From NCBI GenBank assembly GCA_004558025.1, contig SFEG01000020.1, forward strand, positions 1 to 27,415: 27,415 nucleotides of DNA, read 5' to 3'. The stretch comes from Clostridiales bacterium. GTDB taxonomy: Bacteria > Bacillota > Clostridia > Oscillospirales > Oscillospiraceae. The notes beneath the pieces were generated by a model that searched no databases, was not told the DNA's origin, and saw nothing but the letters and a program-made list of their open reading frames with translations. Of the stretch, positions 13,273 through 21,269 are shown piece after piece (the first letter of the stretch is position 1; the number at the start of each line of letters is the position of its first letter). The position numbers were made by a program, and so were the translations under genes.

Positions 13273-13968
13273 TCACTGCTTTTCATGCTTGCTGCATATG
13301 CGCTTGTATATCAGAAGTCCGATAAGGCTTATCACCATCGTTACGGCAAAAACAGCCACGGCAAACCAGTAGTTTGAGGTGCCGAGCGCGTCGCCGCCGA
13401 CGGTTGAGGTGATTATTGACGGAAGCCTGCCCAGCGAGCATATAAGCAGCCAAAGCGAGAATTTAATGTCTGTAAGCCCCGTGAAGTAGCACAGAAGATC
13501 CTTCGGTGTACCGGGTATCGTGAATATTATGAAGAATATCATATCCCGTTTCGGCGTCGTTTTAAGAAACTTCAGCTTTTTAAGCTTCTCCTCGGGGAAG
13601 AAGACCTCGACGAGCGGCACGCCGAAATAACGCACCAGAAGAAAAACCATGACGCTGCCCAGAGTGGAAGCGATAATGCACAGAATCGTGCCCTCGACAG
13701 CGCCGAAGGCATAACCGGCTGCAATTTCAAACGGTTCGCCGGGCAGAACGGCTATGATGACCTGAAGGATCACCATGCCGATGTAGGCAAAGCGACTCCA
13801 TATGCCGCTGTCGTTCACCCATCGGCGGAACTTTTCCGGCTCGGACGCGAATTTGACAAGCGGCACGCCCGCAAGCCATATTATGAGCGCCGTTGCGATT
13901 ATGGCGATGGCTATCGCGGCGATACCGACGCGTTTTTGCTGTGTTTTTGTAAGCTGTTTTTTCTTCAT
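13273..13968 (-). CDS. TVP38/TMEM64 family membrane protein (SNARE-associated/DedA-like VTT domain)
   Basis: The 231-residue protein starts with a short basic tail, then a hydrophobic segment (about 14-34), and carries the VTT domain: AVLPGEPFEIAAGYAFGAVEGTILCIIASTLGSVMVFLLVRYFG, with the family's F/PG-E-P and G-xx-G motifs, then the re-entrant FTIPGTPKDLLCYFTGL segment and LGRLPSIITSTVGGDAL. Members of this superfamily are thought to move lipids across the membrane or support envelope integrity; the exact role here is unknown. Five to six membrane spans are expected, ending in a basic cytoplasmic tail (KRICSKHEKQ). It is divergent from tspO with 50 bp between the starts. The ribosome binding site is weak. 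Confidence 0.85.
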   Translation of the reverse strand: MKKKQLTKTQQKRVGIAAIAIAIIATALIIWLAGVPLVKFASEPEKFRRWVNDSGIWSRFAYIGMVILQVIIAVLPGEPFEIAAGYAFGAVEGTILCIIASTLGSVMVFLLVRYFGVPLVEVFFPEEKLKKLKFLKTTPKRDMIFFIIFTIPGTPKDLLCYFTGLTDIKFSLWLLICSLGRLPSIITSTVGGDALGTSNYWFAVAVFAVTMVISLIGLLIYKRICSKHEKQ

Positions 13969-14018
13969 TGCCTGTAAACGAATAAGCCCGACCCAGGCTT
14001 CATATATTAAATGCGGTG

Positions 14019-14495
14019 ATGAATGTGAAAATAGAGTGGAAAAAGCTAATAGTGAGCCTCGCCGCGCCGCTTGCCGTGGGCGGACTTTCTGCGCTTATAA
14101 CAAAGGATAACATGGTAATGTTCGAGCTTGTGAAGAAGCCGCCGCTCGCGCCGCCGGGCTGGCTGTTTCCCGTGGCATGGACGGTACTGTATATCCTCAT
14201 GGGACTTGCGTCATATTGGGTGTGGAACTCCGACGCGCAGCGCGGGGTAAAGAAGGCGGGCGCTGCCTACTATGCGCTTTCGCTCGTTTTTAACTTTGCA
14301 TGGCCGATAATTTTCTTTAACCTCGATAAATATCTCGCGGCGTTTATCTGGCTGTGCCTGCTGTGGCTGTTCATACTTTTGGCGGCAGTGCAGTTTCGCA
14401 GGGCCGACAGCAGAGCGGGGGTTGCCATGCTGCCGTATCTTTTGTGGGTCGCCTTCGCGGGCTATTTGAATTTGGGGATCTATTTGCTCAACTGA
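14019..14495 (+). CDS. tspO: TspO/MBR family membrane protein
   Basis: The 158-residue protein has five predicted membrane helices and the hallmarks of the TspO/translocator protein family: KPPLAPPGWLFPVAWTVLYILMGLASYWVW near residues 41-70, NFAWPIIFFNL in helix 3-4, and PYLLWVAFAGYLNLGIYLLN at the C-terminus. Bacterial TspO binds and may degrade porphyrins, and has been linked to stress signalling. The ATG at 14019 is chosen over a GTG just before it; both share a weak GCGGTG site. The gene's last 16 bp overlap the end of the convergent aldolase gene, so the transcripts are complementary there. Confidence 0.92.
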   Translation: MNVKIEWKKLIVSLAAPLAVGGLSALITKDNMVMFELVKKPPLAPPGWLFPVAWTVLYILMGLASYWVWNSDAQRGVKKAGAAYYALSLVFNFAWPIIFFNLDKYLAAFIWLCLLWLFILLAAVQFRRADSRAGVAMLPYLLWVAFAGYLNLGIYLLN

Positions 14496-15256
14496 CGCGC
14501 CTTTTCAACGCGCTCCTTAAGTGCGTCGATGAATATCGCGGCATCCAGGCTGTATGCCATGCCGTCAAAGCCGCGGGCAAAGCCTGCCGCGATGCCCTCG
14601 ACGGTGCCGGTGAAGAATATGCAGTTCTTGCCTGCTTTCCGGCAGGCATTTATTATGCGGTCAAGTGCCGCCTGGAACACGGGGTTATTGAAGTCTCCCG
14701 GCATTCCCATGGAAATTGACAGGTCAAATGGACCTACGAAGATACCGTCAACACCGTCGAGCGCGGCGATCTCCTCGATGGATTCGAGCGCACCGACCGT
14801 CTCGCACTGCGGGATTATAAGCGTCTCGGCGTTAAAATGCGCCATCGTGTCGGGTACGCTGCCAAGGCCGTCAAAGCCCCAGCCGTCCTTGCGCGAGGGG
14901 CAGAAGCCGCGCTGACCGATGGGGTAGTAGCGGGCATAGGATATTATGTCCTTTACCTGCGCGACATTATGCACATTGGGGATAATAAGCCCCTGCGCAC
15001 CGACATCAAGCAGCTTGAGTATCGCAGGGCGGCTTATCTCGCGAACTCTGCACAGGGGAGTGATGCCCGCGTTTTCCGCGGCTCTTACGAGTCTTGCGCT
15101 CGTCTCGGCCTCGATGGGGGAGTGCTCGTTGTCGATGATGACGAAGTCTATCCCAGTGCGGCCGGTGCACTCCATGAGGTATTCGCTCGCCGTGTCAAAA
15201 AATATGCCTATTGGCTTCTCGCCGTTATGGAGCTTTTTCCTAAGCATGTTATTCAT
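14480..15256 (-). CDS. HpcH/HpaI family class II aldolase
   Basis: The 258-residue protein is a metal-dependent pyruvate-type aldolase of the HpaI/RhmA/GarL family. It has the DFVIIDNEHSP motif with the catalytic His (about residue 41), the substrate arginine in PLCRVRE, LDVGAQGLIIPNV, the metal ligand Glu in IIPQCETVGALESIEEI, and the metal ligand Asp in IFVGPFDLSISMG. Such enzymes cleave 2-keto-3-deoxy sugar acids or related 4-hydroxy-2-oxoacids to pyruvate (or an analogue) and an aldehyde; the substrate is not deducible. The ATG at 15256 is preferred because the predicted transcription start (about 15284) rules out or crowds earlier starts. It ends with TAG and overlaps tspO by 16 bp at the 3' end. 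Confidence 0.88.
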   Translation of the reverse strand: MNNMLRKKLHNGEKPIGIFFDTASEYLMECTGRTGIDFVIIDNEHSPIEAETSARLVRAAENAGITPLCRVREISRPAILKLLDVGAQGLIIPNVHNVAQVKDIISYARYYPIGQRGFCPSRKDGWGFDGLGSVPDTMAHFNAETLIIPQCETVGALESIEEIAALDGVDGIFVGPFDLSISMGMPGDFNNPVFQAALDRIINACRKAGKNCIFFTGTVEGIAAGFARGFDGMAYSLDAAIFIDALKERVEKARQLSK

Positions 15257-15290
15257 ATAAAAAACCGTCCTTTTCATGTTCAATAACGAC

Positions 15291-15318
15291 ATTATACGCA
15301 GATTTTACACGATTTCAA
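15291..15318 (-). promoter_or_regulatory. Promoter of the HpaI-family aldolase gene
   Basis: On the minus strand TTGAAA (15318-15313) is separated by 16 bp from a perfect TATAAT (15296-15291). Transcription would start near 15284, about 28 nt before the chosen start codon. Confidence 0.7.
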
Positions 15319-15340
15319 GTTGTAAATTGTTAATTATAAT
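15313..15340 (+). promoter_or_regulatory. Candidate promoter of fbp, sharing its -35 with the divergent promoter
   Basis: A perfect TATAAT (15335-15340) has TTTCAA 16 bp upstream (15313-15318). That weak -35 is the complement of the -35 hexamer of the divergent aldolase promoter. Start would be near 15347, about 37 nt before fbp. Confidence 0.4.
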
Positions 15341-15383
15341 GTTATCATCAAAGTATCAGATAAACATACGAGAGGTCATACAT

Positions 15384-17267
15384 ATGAGTGAGTTTTCGAG
15401 AGAATATCTTGAGCTTTTAGCGGAAAAATATCCCGATGAGGCGGCCGTGTGCTCGGAGATAATAAATCTGCGCGCGATACTTGCCCTGCCCATGGGCACT
15501 GAGCATTTCATAAGCGACCTGCACGGCGAGTACGCCGCCGTGTGGCACATATTAAATAACTGCTCCGGCGTTATATTGGAGAAGGTCATGCGCCTTTTCG
15601 AAGCCGAGATAGGCGAGGAACGCTGCCGCAGCCTGTGCACACTCATATACTATCCGCACGAAAAGCTCAACGCCATGCGTGAGTCGGGTGAATATACACA
15701 CGACAGGCTGAAGGGCGTACTGACAATGCTGCGGACCCTTGCCGAGACGCTTTCAAGTAAATACACGCGCAGCTATGTGCGCAAGCAGATGCCGCAGAAG
15801 TGGAGCTTCGTGCTCGACGAGCTCCTGCACATGCAGCGCGATGAGTATTCAAATCAGGTGCGCTATCACGACACTATTTTGGAGTCTATCATATCCACCG
15901 GTGCCGCTGACGACGTTATAACGGCGCTTTCGGATATCATAAAGCGCCTTGCCGTCGATAAGCTGCACATCGTCGGCGATATATTCGATCGCGGCCCCGA
16001 GCCTGCGCGACTGCTCGACGCTCTTATGGAGCACCCGAATATCGACATTCAGTGGGGCAACCACGATATTCTCTGGCTGGGGGCGGCCTCCGGAAGTCCC
16101 GCGTGCATCTTCACAGTGCTCAGGATATCGCTCGATTACGGAAACGCGAATCTTCTCGAGCGGCGCTATGGTATAACGCTCCAGCCGCTGTATGATTTCA
16201 CGCGCAAATACTACGGCGAGGCGACGAAGGAAAACGTCAGCATCGCGCTCAACACCCTGGGCTTCAAGCTCGAGGGCAGAGTCATCCTGCGCCACCCCGG
16301 CTACGGGATGAATTCGCGCCTTATGCTCAAGCGCTGCGACTTTGAAAATAACACCGTCGTCCTCGACGACGGTGTGTACCCCCTCAATACAGACAAGTGG
16401 CCGACGATCGACCGCAATGATCCGTACAGCCTCAATGACGATGAGATAGACCTCGTAAACGAATACGTTAACCTTTTCCGAGACAGCCGGTCGCTGCACC
16501 GCCACATGGATTTCATCTACCGCGTCGGCAGCACATATCTGTGCTGCAACGGAAATCTTCTCTATCACGGCTGCATACCGATGACCGAGGACGGCGAGTT
16601 TGCACGCGTGCGCCACGGCGGAGTGTGGTACTCCGGCAAGAGCCTGATGGATTACTCCGACATGGTCGTCAAAAACGCCTGGGCAAAGCACGATGAGTCG
16701 GCGCTGGATATGATGTGGTATCTCTGGTGCGGAAACGACAGCCCCTTCTCCGGCCGCGTGTTCCACACCTTTGAGCGCGGCGTCGTGGACGATCAGAGCA
16801 CATGGGCAGAGCCCAAGAATCCCTACTTCAGCTTTTGGGAGGATGAGAAGGTCGCCGGTATGATACTCGAGGAGTTCGGCCTCGATCCCGAGAACGGACA
16901 TATCATAAACGGACACACGCCCGTCAAGGCCAAGAAGGGCGAAAGCCCCATAAAGTCCGGAGGCAAGCTGTTTATCATCGACGGCGGCTTCTGCGAGGCG
17001 TATCAGAAAACGACCGGCATCGCGGGCTATACGCTGGTATTTAACTCCCACGGCCTGAAGATCAAGGCGCATAAGCCCTTTGAGGGCGTCGCCGCCGCGA
17101 TCGACGAAAATGCCGACATTGAATCCGAAGCCGTGCAGGTCGAACGCTTTGAGCGCCGCCGCTATATCTCCGACTGCGATGCGGGAGTCAGCCTGCGCCG
17201 CAGGATCAAAGCTCTTGAAAACCTCCTCGCCGCATATCGCTCTGGTGAGATACAGGAAAAAGAGTAA
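15384..17267 (+). CDS. fbp: Class III fructose-1,6-bisphosphatase
   Basis: The 627-residue protein is a large gluconeogenic phosphatase of the Firmicutes-specific class III, built on the metallophosphoesterase fold. The metal-binding motifs are all present: ISDLHGEY (Asp45, His47), GDIFDRGPEP, QWGNHDILWLGA, and late histidines in NGHTPVKAKKGESP. The long middle part (YRVGSTYLCCNGNLLYHGCIP, WYLWCGNDSPFSGR) is diagnostic of this class. It dephosphorylates fructose-1,6-bisphosphate to fructose-6-phosphate. The ATG at 15384 follows GAGAGG by 8 bases; upstream in-frame starts lie in the promoter region. It is monocistronic, ending at a bidirectional terminator. Confidence 0.96.
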   Translation: MSEFSREYLELLAEKYPDEAAVCSEIINLRAILALPMGTEHFISDLHGEYAAVWHILNNCSGVILEKVMRLFEAEIGEERCRSLCTLIYYPHEKLNAMRESGEYTHDRLKGVLTMLRTLAETLSSKYTRSYVRKQMPQKWSFVLDELLHMQRDEYSNQVRYHDTILESIISTGAADDVITALSDIIKRLAVDKLHIVGDIFDRGPEPARLLDALMEHPNIDIQWGNHDILWLGAASGSPACIFTVLRISLDYGNANLLERRYGITLQPLYDFTRKYYGEATKENVSIALNTLGFKLEGRVILRHPGYGMNSRLMLKRCDFENNTVVLDDGVYPLNTDKWPTIDRNDPYSLNDDEIDLVNEYVNLFRDSRSLHRHMDFIYRVGSTYLCCNGNLLYHGCIPMTEDGEFARVRHGGVWYSGKSLMDYSDMVVKNAWAKHDESALDMMWYLWCGNDSPFSGRVFHTFERGVVDDQSTWAEPKNPYFSFWEDEKVAGMILEEFGLDPENGHIINGHTPVKAKKGESPIKSGGKLFIIDGGFCEAYQKTTGIAGYTLVFNSHGLKIKAHKPFEGVAAAIDENADIESEAVQVERFERRRYISDCDAGVSLRRRIKALENLLAAYRSGEIQEKE

Positions 17268-17283
17268 AAAATATATAAAGAAT

Positions 17284-17313
17284 ACCCCCGAAGCTTCATA
17301 GCCTCGGGGGTTT
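17284..17313. terminator. Bidirectional terminator between fbp and cysS
   Basis: CCCCCGAAGC (17285-17294) pairs with GCCTCGGGGG (17301-17310) with a single mismatch on the plus strand, which becomes a G-U pair on the minus strand. It is followed by TTTGCTT on the plus side and TATT on the minus side, and sits between two convergent stop codons. Confidence 0.85.
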
Positions 17314-17326
17314 GCTTATTGTCCGA

Positions 17327-18781
17327 TCAGATTCGCTTCCACTTTGCTCCGTTGGGGATATCGGTGACCTCGATGCCCTGAGCCTTGAGCTCATCGCGTA
17401 TGCGGTCGGCCTCGGCGAAATTCTTGGCCTTCTTCGCGTCGGCGCGCGCTTTAAGAAGTGCCTCGATCTCGGCATTACTCTCGCCGGATTCGGAGATGAC
17501 GGTAAACTCGCTCGTGCCGGAAACGGCCTGCTTTTTGAGCTCCTCGCGCCTTGCGTCGGCCTTTTCAATGAGGCTGAGGCTCAGAACGCGGTCAAAGTCC
17601 GCAATGACGGCAAGCTTTGTGTCGTCGTTGGTGTTATATTTGAGCACGTCGTACAATGCGGTGATCGCAAGCGAGGTGTTCAGGTCGTTATCAAGCGCTG
17701 CCGAGAACTTTGACTTGAGAGCCGCGACGGCGTCCGTGTCGATCTCGCCGCCTACGGGCTTGAGCGCGGCGATGCGGTTTATGAGCTTGTTATATGTACC
17801 CTGCGCGTTGTCGAGGTTCTCCCAGCTGAAAACGAGCGACTTGCGATAGTGGCTCTGCAGGCAGAACAGGCGATAGGCGAGGGGATCGTAGCCCTTCTCC
17901 TCGAGCAGCGAGACGGTGAGGAATTCTCCCTTGCTCTTGCTCATCTTGCCGGAGTTTGTATTCAGATGCAGAATGTGCATCCAGTAGTTGCACCATTTGT
18001 GACCGAGGTAGGACTCGGACTGCGCGATCTCGTTGGTGTGGTGCGGGAAGGCATTGTCGATGCCGCCGCAGTGGATATCGAGATCCTCGCCGAGGTGCTT
18101 CATGGATATGCCGGAGCACTCGATGTGCCAGCCGGGATAGCCCACGCCCCAGGGGGAATCCCACTTGAGCGCCTGATCCTCGAACTTGGATTTGGTAAAC
18201 CACAGTACGAAGTCGTTCTTGTTGCGCTTGTTTACGTCTTCCTCAACGCCCTCGCGCACGCCGACATCGAGATCATCGGCGTTGAAGTCGTTGAAAATGT
18301 AGTAGCGTTCGAGTTTGGACGTGTCAAAATACACGTTGCCGCCGGCAAAATAGGCATAGCCGGTATCCATGAGCTTTGAGATTATCTTAATATACTCATC
18401 TATGCAGTTGGTCGCGGGCTCAACGACGTCGGGCGTCTTGATATTGAGCTTGGCGCAGTCGGAGAAGAACGCGTCGGTGTAGAACTTTGCGATCTCCATG
18501 ACGGACTTGTGCTCGCGCTTTGCGCCCTTGAGCATCTTGTCCTCGCCCTCGTCGGCATCGCTTGTGAGGTGGCCGACGTCGGTGATGTTCATGACGCGCT
18601 TGACGTTATATCCGGCATAGCGCAGGTACTTTTCCAGCACGTCCTCCATGATATACGAGCGCAGGTTGCCTATATGCGCAAAGTGATACACTGTGGGGCC
18701 GCAGGTGTACATCTTGACTATGTCGGGATGATTGGGGACAAAGTCCTCTTTTTTTCTTGTTGCAGAGTTATAAAGCTTCAT
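17327..18781 (-). CDS. cysS: Cysteinyl-tRNA synthetase
   Basis: The 484-residue class I synthetase charges tRNA-Cys. It has the zinc/substrate Cys in YTCGPTVY (Cys27), the HIGN form of the HIGH motif just after (FAHIGNLRSY), the remaining zinc ligands in GWHIECSGIS and AFPHHTNEIAQSE, and KMSKSKG at the catalytic loop. The C-terminal DALR-type helical region ends with the family's usual basic anticodon-binding tail (ADRIRDELKAQGIEVTD...). The start has AAGGAG about 8 bases upstream. It is the last gene of the nine-gene operon, 18 bp after pgsA, and precedes the terminator. Confidence 0.97.
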   Translation of the reverse strand: MKLYNSATRKKEDFVPNHPDIVKMYTCGPTVYHFAHIGNLRSYIMEDVLEKYLRYAGYNVKRVMNITDVGHLTSDADEGEDKMLKGAKREHKSVMEIAKFYTDAFFSDCAKLNIKTPDVVEPATNCIDEYIKIISKLMDTGYAYFAGGNVYFDTSKLERYYIFNDFNADDLDVGVREGVEEDVNKRNKNDFVLWFTKSKFEDQALKWDSPWGVGYPGWHIECSGISMKHLGEDLDIHCGGIDNAFPHHTNEIAQSESYLGHKWCNYWMHILHLNTNSGKMSKSKGEFLTVSLLEEKGYDPLAYRLFCLQSHYRKSLVFSWENLDNAQGTYNKLINRIAALKPVGGEIDTDAVAALKSKFSAALDNDLNTSLAITALYDVLKYNTNDDTKLAVIADFDRVLSLSLIEKADARREELKKQAVSGTSEFTVISESGESNAEIEALLKARADAKKAKNFAEADRIRDELKAQGIEVTDIPNGAKWKRI

Positions 18782-18799
18782 ATATTTTCTCCTTCACGT

Positions 18800-19333
18800 T
18801 CAGGCGCAGTGCTTGAACACGCCGATGTTTTTAACAAAGTATTCGATGCCCGAGTACAGGGTCGTCGCAAGGATCAGCACCCAGCAGATGACCGCGATCA
18901 CGTCGGGCGCGGGGAACCAGGGCTGAGTCGCTATGATGAGTATGCCGAGAGCAACCATCGTGACGCCAGTCTTGATTTTGCCCGACCACGCGGCGGCGAT
19001 GACGATGCCCTGCTCGACGGCCAGAAGACGAAGACCCGAAACACCGAACTCGCGCAGCAGAACGACCGCCACGACCCAGCCGGGCATGAGCCCGACCTCG
19101 ATAAAATAGCACATTGCCGACAGAACGAGCATTTTATCGGCCAGCGGATCCATGAACTTGCCGAAATCGGTGACCAAATTATACTTTCTTGCTATCTTTC
19201 CATCAACAAAGTCGCTCAGACATGCGATTATGTAAACCACGAGCGCCCAGTAAGGGAGATCACAGTACAAAAGTACCATGAAAACGGGAACAAGAATTAT
19301 TCTGCCGATCGTTATCTTGTTGGGAGTGTTCAT
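18800..19333 (-). CDS. pgsA: CDP-diacylglycerol-glycerol-3-phosphate 3-phosphatidyltransferase
   Basis: The 177-residue integral membrane enzyme makes phosphatidylglycerol phosphate, the committed step to phosphatidylglycerol and cardiolipin. The CDP-alcohol phosphatidyltransferase signature is complete at residues 41-66: D41-x2-D44-G45-x2-A48-R49-x8-G58-x3-D62-x3-D66. NKITIGRI at the N-terminus and about five to six hydrophobic helices also fit. A GAGGAGGA run just before the start overlaps the rimO 3' end, leaving only 2 bp between the genes, so expression should be coupled. Confidence 0.95.
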   Translation of the reverse strand: MNTPNKITIGRIILVPVFMVLLYCDLPYWALVVYIIACLSDFVDGKIARKYNLVTDFGKFMDPLADKMLVLSAMCYFIEVGLMPGWVVAVVLLREFGVSGLRLLAVEQGIVIAAAWSGKIKTGVTMVALGILIIATQPWFPAPDVIAVICWVLILATTLYSGIEYFVKNIGVFKHCA

Positions 19334-19335
19334 TA

Positions 19336-20655
19336 TTATTCCTCCTCCTTGCCGATAAGGTTGCCGTCGTCGGAAACGGCGGTTATGCGCACGTTTACTA
19401 TCTGCCCCTCGCCGCCGCGGCCTTCAAAGAACACAAGGCCGTCAATATCTGGCGAATCATAGCAGCTGCGTCCGATCCAAGTGCCGTCCTCGTCGTGATC
19501 GGTGCATATCACGGGAAGTACCTTACCGACGAGAGAGGCCGCAAAATCGTCCATTATGCGCGCCTGAATATCCATAATTAAGTCTGCGCGGCGCTGAGCC
19601 TCCTCGAACGGAACGTGCTCCATCTTTGCGGCCGGGGTGCCCTCCTCGGGGGAGAAGGGGAAAACGCCCGCGCGCTCTATCTTCGCCTCGAGCAGGAAGC
19701 TGCACAGCTCTTCGAACTCCTCCTCGCCTTCGCCGGGCAGACCGGAGATCAGGCTCGTGCGCAGAACAAGTCCGGGAATGCGGCGGCGCAGAGTTTTGAA
19801 AAGCTCGCGTATATCGTCGCCCGTGCCGTGCCTGTTCATGGTTTTGAGTATTTTGTTGTTTATATGCTGGATGGGGATGTCCAGATATTTTACGATCTTT
19901 GGGTTTTGCGCTATCTCATCGATGAGCTCGTCGTCAAACTGATCGGGATAGGTGTAGTGCAGCCTTATCCATTCGACGCCGTCTATATCGCTTATCCTGC
20001 GGCAGAGCTCGGCAAGACATCGTTTGCCGTAGAGGTCTGTTCCGTAGCGCGTTATGTCCTGCGCGATGACGATGATCTCCTTGACGCCGTGAGAAGCAAG
20101 GTCGCGCGCCTCCTCAACGACGTTTTCGATATCCCTTGAGCGGTATCTTCCGCGTATATACGGTATCGCGCAGAAGGCGCAGAAGTTATCGCAGCCCTCG
20201 GCAATGCGCAGATATGCCCATGACGGGCCGGTGCTGACAACGCGCGGTATCTCGTCTATCGGGGCGCTGTTGTCGGCAAAAATACTGACGGGCTTTCCCT
20301 CGAAGACCGTGTCCACAGCCGGGACGATATCGCCGAAGCTCCCGACGCCGAGTATGGCGTCTACCTCGGGCAGCTCATCTGTTACGGCTGCGCGATAGCG
20401 CTCGGTAAGGCAGCCGGTCACGATGATCTTGCCGAGCTTACCGTCGGCCTTGAGCTTTGCCATTTCCAAAATGGTGTCTATTGCTTCGCTTTTTGCCGCG
20501 TCAATAAAGCCGCAGGTATTAATTATAACAGCATCCGCACCCTCGGGCGAGGGAGCGAGAGCATAGCCTGCCTCGCTGAGCAGATACAGCATCTGCTCGC
20601 TGTTGACAAGATTTTTTGCACAGCCCAGAGAGATCAGGGCAATTGTCCTATCCAT
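19336..20655 (-). CDS. rimO: Ribosomal protein S12 methylthiotransferase RimO
   Basis: The 439-residue radical SAM enzyme adds a methylthio group to an aspartate of ribosomal protein S12. The N-terminal UPF0004 domain begins ALISLGCAKNLVNSE, diagnostic of RimO against MiaB, and supplies the second cluster ligands Cys12, Cys48 and Cys82. The radical SAM motif is Cys155-x3-Cys159-x2-Cys162 (GCDNFCAFCAIPYIRG), and the C-terminal TRAM domain runs from about residue 375. It starts directly after the recX stop (TGAATG), implying coupled translation. Confidence 0.97.
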   Translation of the reverse strand: MDRTIALISLGCAKNLVNSEQMLYLLSEAGYALAPSPEGADAVIINTCGFIDAAKSEAIDTILEMAKLKADGKLGKIIVTGCLTERYRAAVTDELPEVDAILGVGSFGDIVPAVDTVFEGKPVSIFADNSAPIDEIPRVVSTGPSWAYLRIAEGCDNFCAFCAIPYIRGRYRSRDIENVVEEARDLASHGVKEIIVIAQDITRYGTDLYGKRCLAELCRRISDIDGVEWIRLHYTYPDQFDDELIDEIAQNPKIVKYLDIPIQHINNKILKTMNRHGTGDDIRELFKTLRRRIPGLVLRTSLISGLPGEGEEEFEELCSFLLEAKIERAGVFPFSPEEGTPAAKMEHVPFEEAQRRADLIMDIQARIMDDFAASLVGKVLPVICTDHDEDGTWIGRSCYDSPDIDGLVFFEGRGGEGQIVNVRITAVSDDGNLIGKEEE

Positions 20656-21264
20656 TCAATAATCACCTTGAGTATCAAATTCATTCAGCGCGTGTTTTAT
20701 CTGATCCCAAGAGTAGCCGCGCCGAAACAGCGCGTCCGAGACCTTTTTCACCTGCGCTCTGTCGCCGGGGTCGGTGAGTCTTGTGCGGATAAACCGCTCA
20801 AGGTACGCGTCTTGCTCCGGCATTTGAAGCATTGCCTCTTCCCACATTTCGCGCGGAACGCCGTGCCGCCTGAGCTCCTGCTTTATGCGGGATGCTCCGT
20901 AGCCCTTTGCGGCATAGTGCCGCACGACGCTTCCGGCGTACTCCGAGTCGTTGATGAGACCCATGCGGCACAGCCAGTCGGCACATTCCTCGGCGTTTTC
21001 GGGCGTTTCGCCCTTTTCGATGAGCCTTTTTCTAAGCTCCTCGCGCGACATAGGGCGCGCATTTATTATCCGCAGTGCCCGCGCCTTTGCCATCGCAAGA
21101 CCCGAGGCTGAGATAAGCTCGTTAAATTCCGCCTCGTCAAGCTCCATGCCCGAGTGGATAAAACGCTCGGTTATGATGCCGAGGGTGGTCTTGAGCTCCG
21201 TGCCGTCGTCGAATATGAGCGTGAAGCGCTCGGGCGAGGTCTGCTTTATCTCACGCAGCGTCAC
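20656..21264 (-). CDS. recX: RecX, regulatory protein of RecA
   Basis: The 202-residue protein has the three helical repeats of the RecX family: ALRIINARPMSREELRKRLIEKG, CADWLCRMGLINDSEYAG...AAKGYGASRIKQELRRHGV, and the C-terminal RRGYSWDQIKHAL. RecX binds RecA filaments and limits or modulates recombination. The start is a GTG at 21264 with AAGGA 8 bases upstream; the gene begins 5 bp after the recA stop, the conventional recA-recX arrangement. Confidence 0.93.
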   Translation of the reverse strand: MTLREIKQTSPERFTLIFDDGTELKTTLGIITERFIHSGMELDEAEFNELISASGLAMAKARALRIINARPMSREELRKRLIEKGETPENAEECADWLCRMGLINDSEYAGSVVRHYAAKGYGASRIKQELRRHGVPREMWEEAMLQMPEQDAYLERFIRTRLTDPGDRAQVKKVSDALFRRGYSWDQIKHALNEFDTQGDY

Positions 21265-21269
21265 GCTGT

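Noticed and set aside
15849..17072. Long minus-strand open frame (407 codons) antisense to fbp
   Set aside because: It has no recognisable domain or ribosome binding site and mirrors the codon pattern of the clear fbp gene. Similar plus-strand frames opposite hydA (5529-6575) and hydB (7570-8379) were rejected for the same reason.
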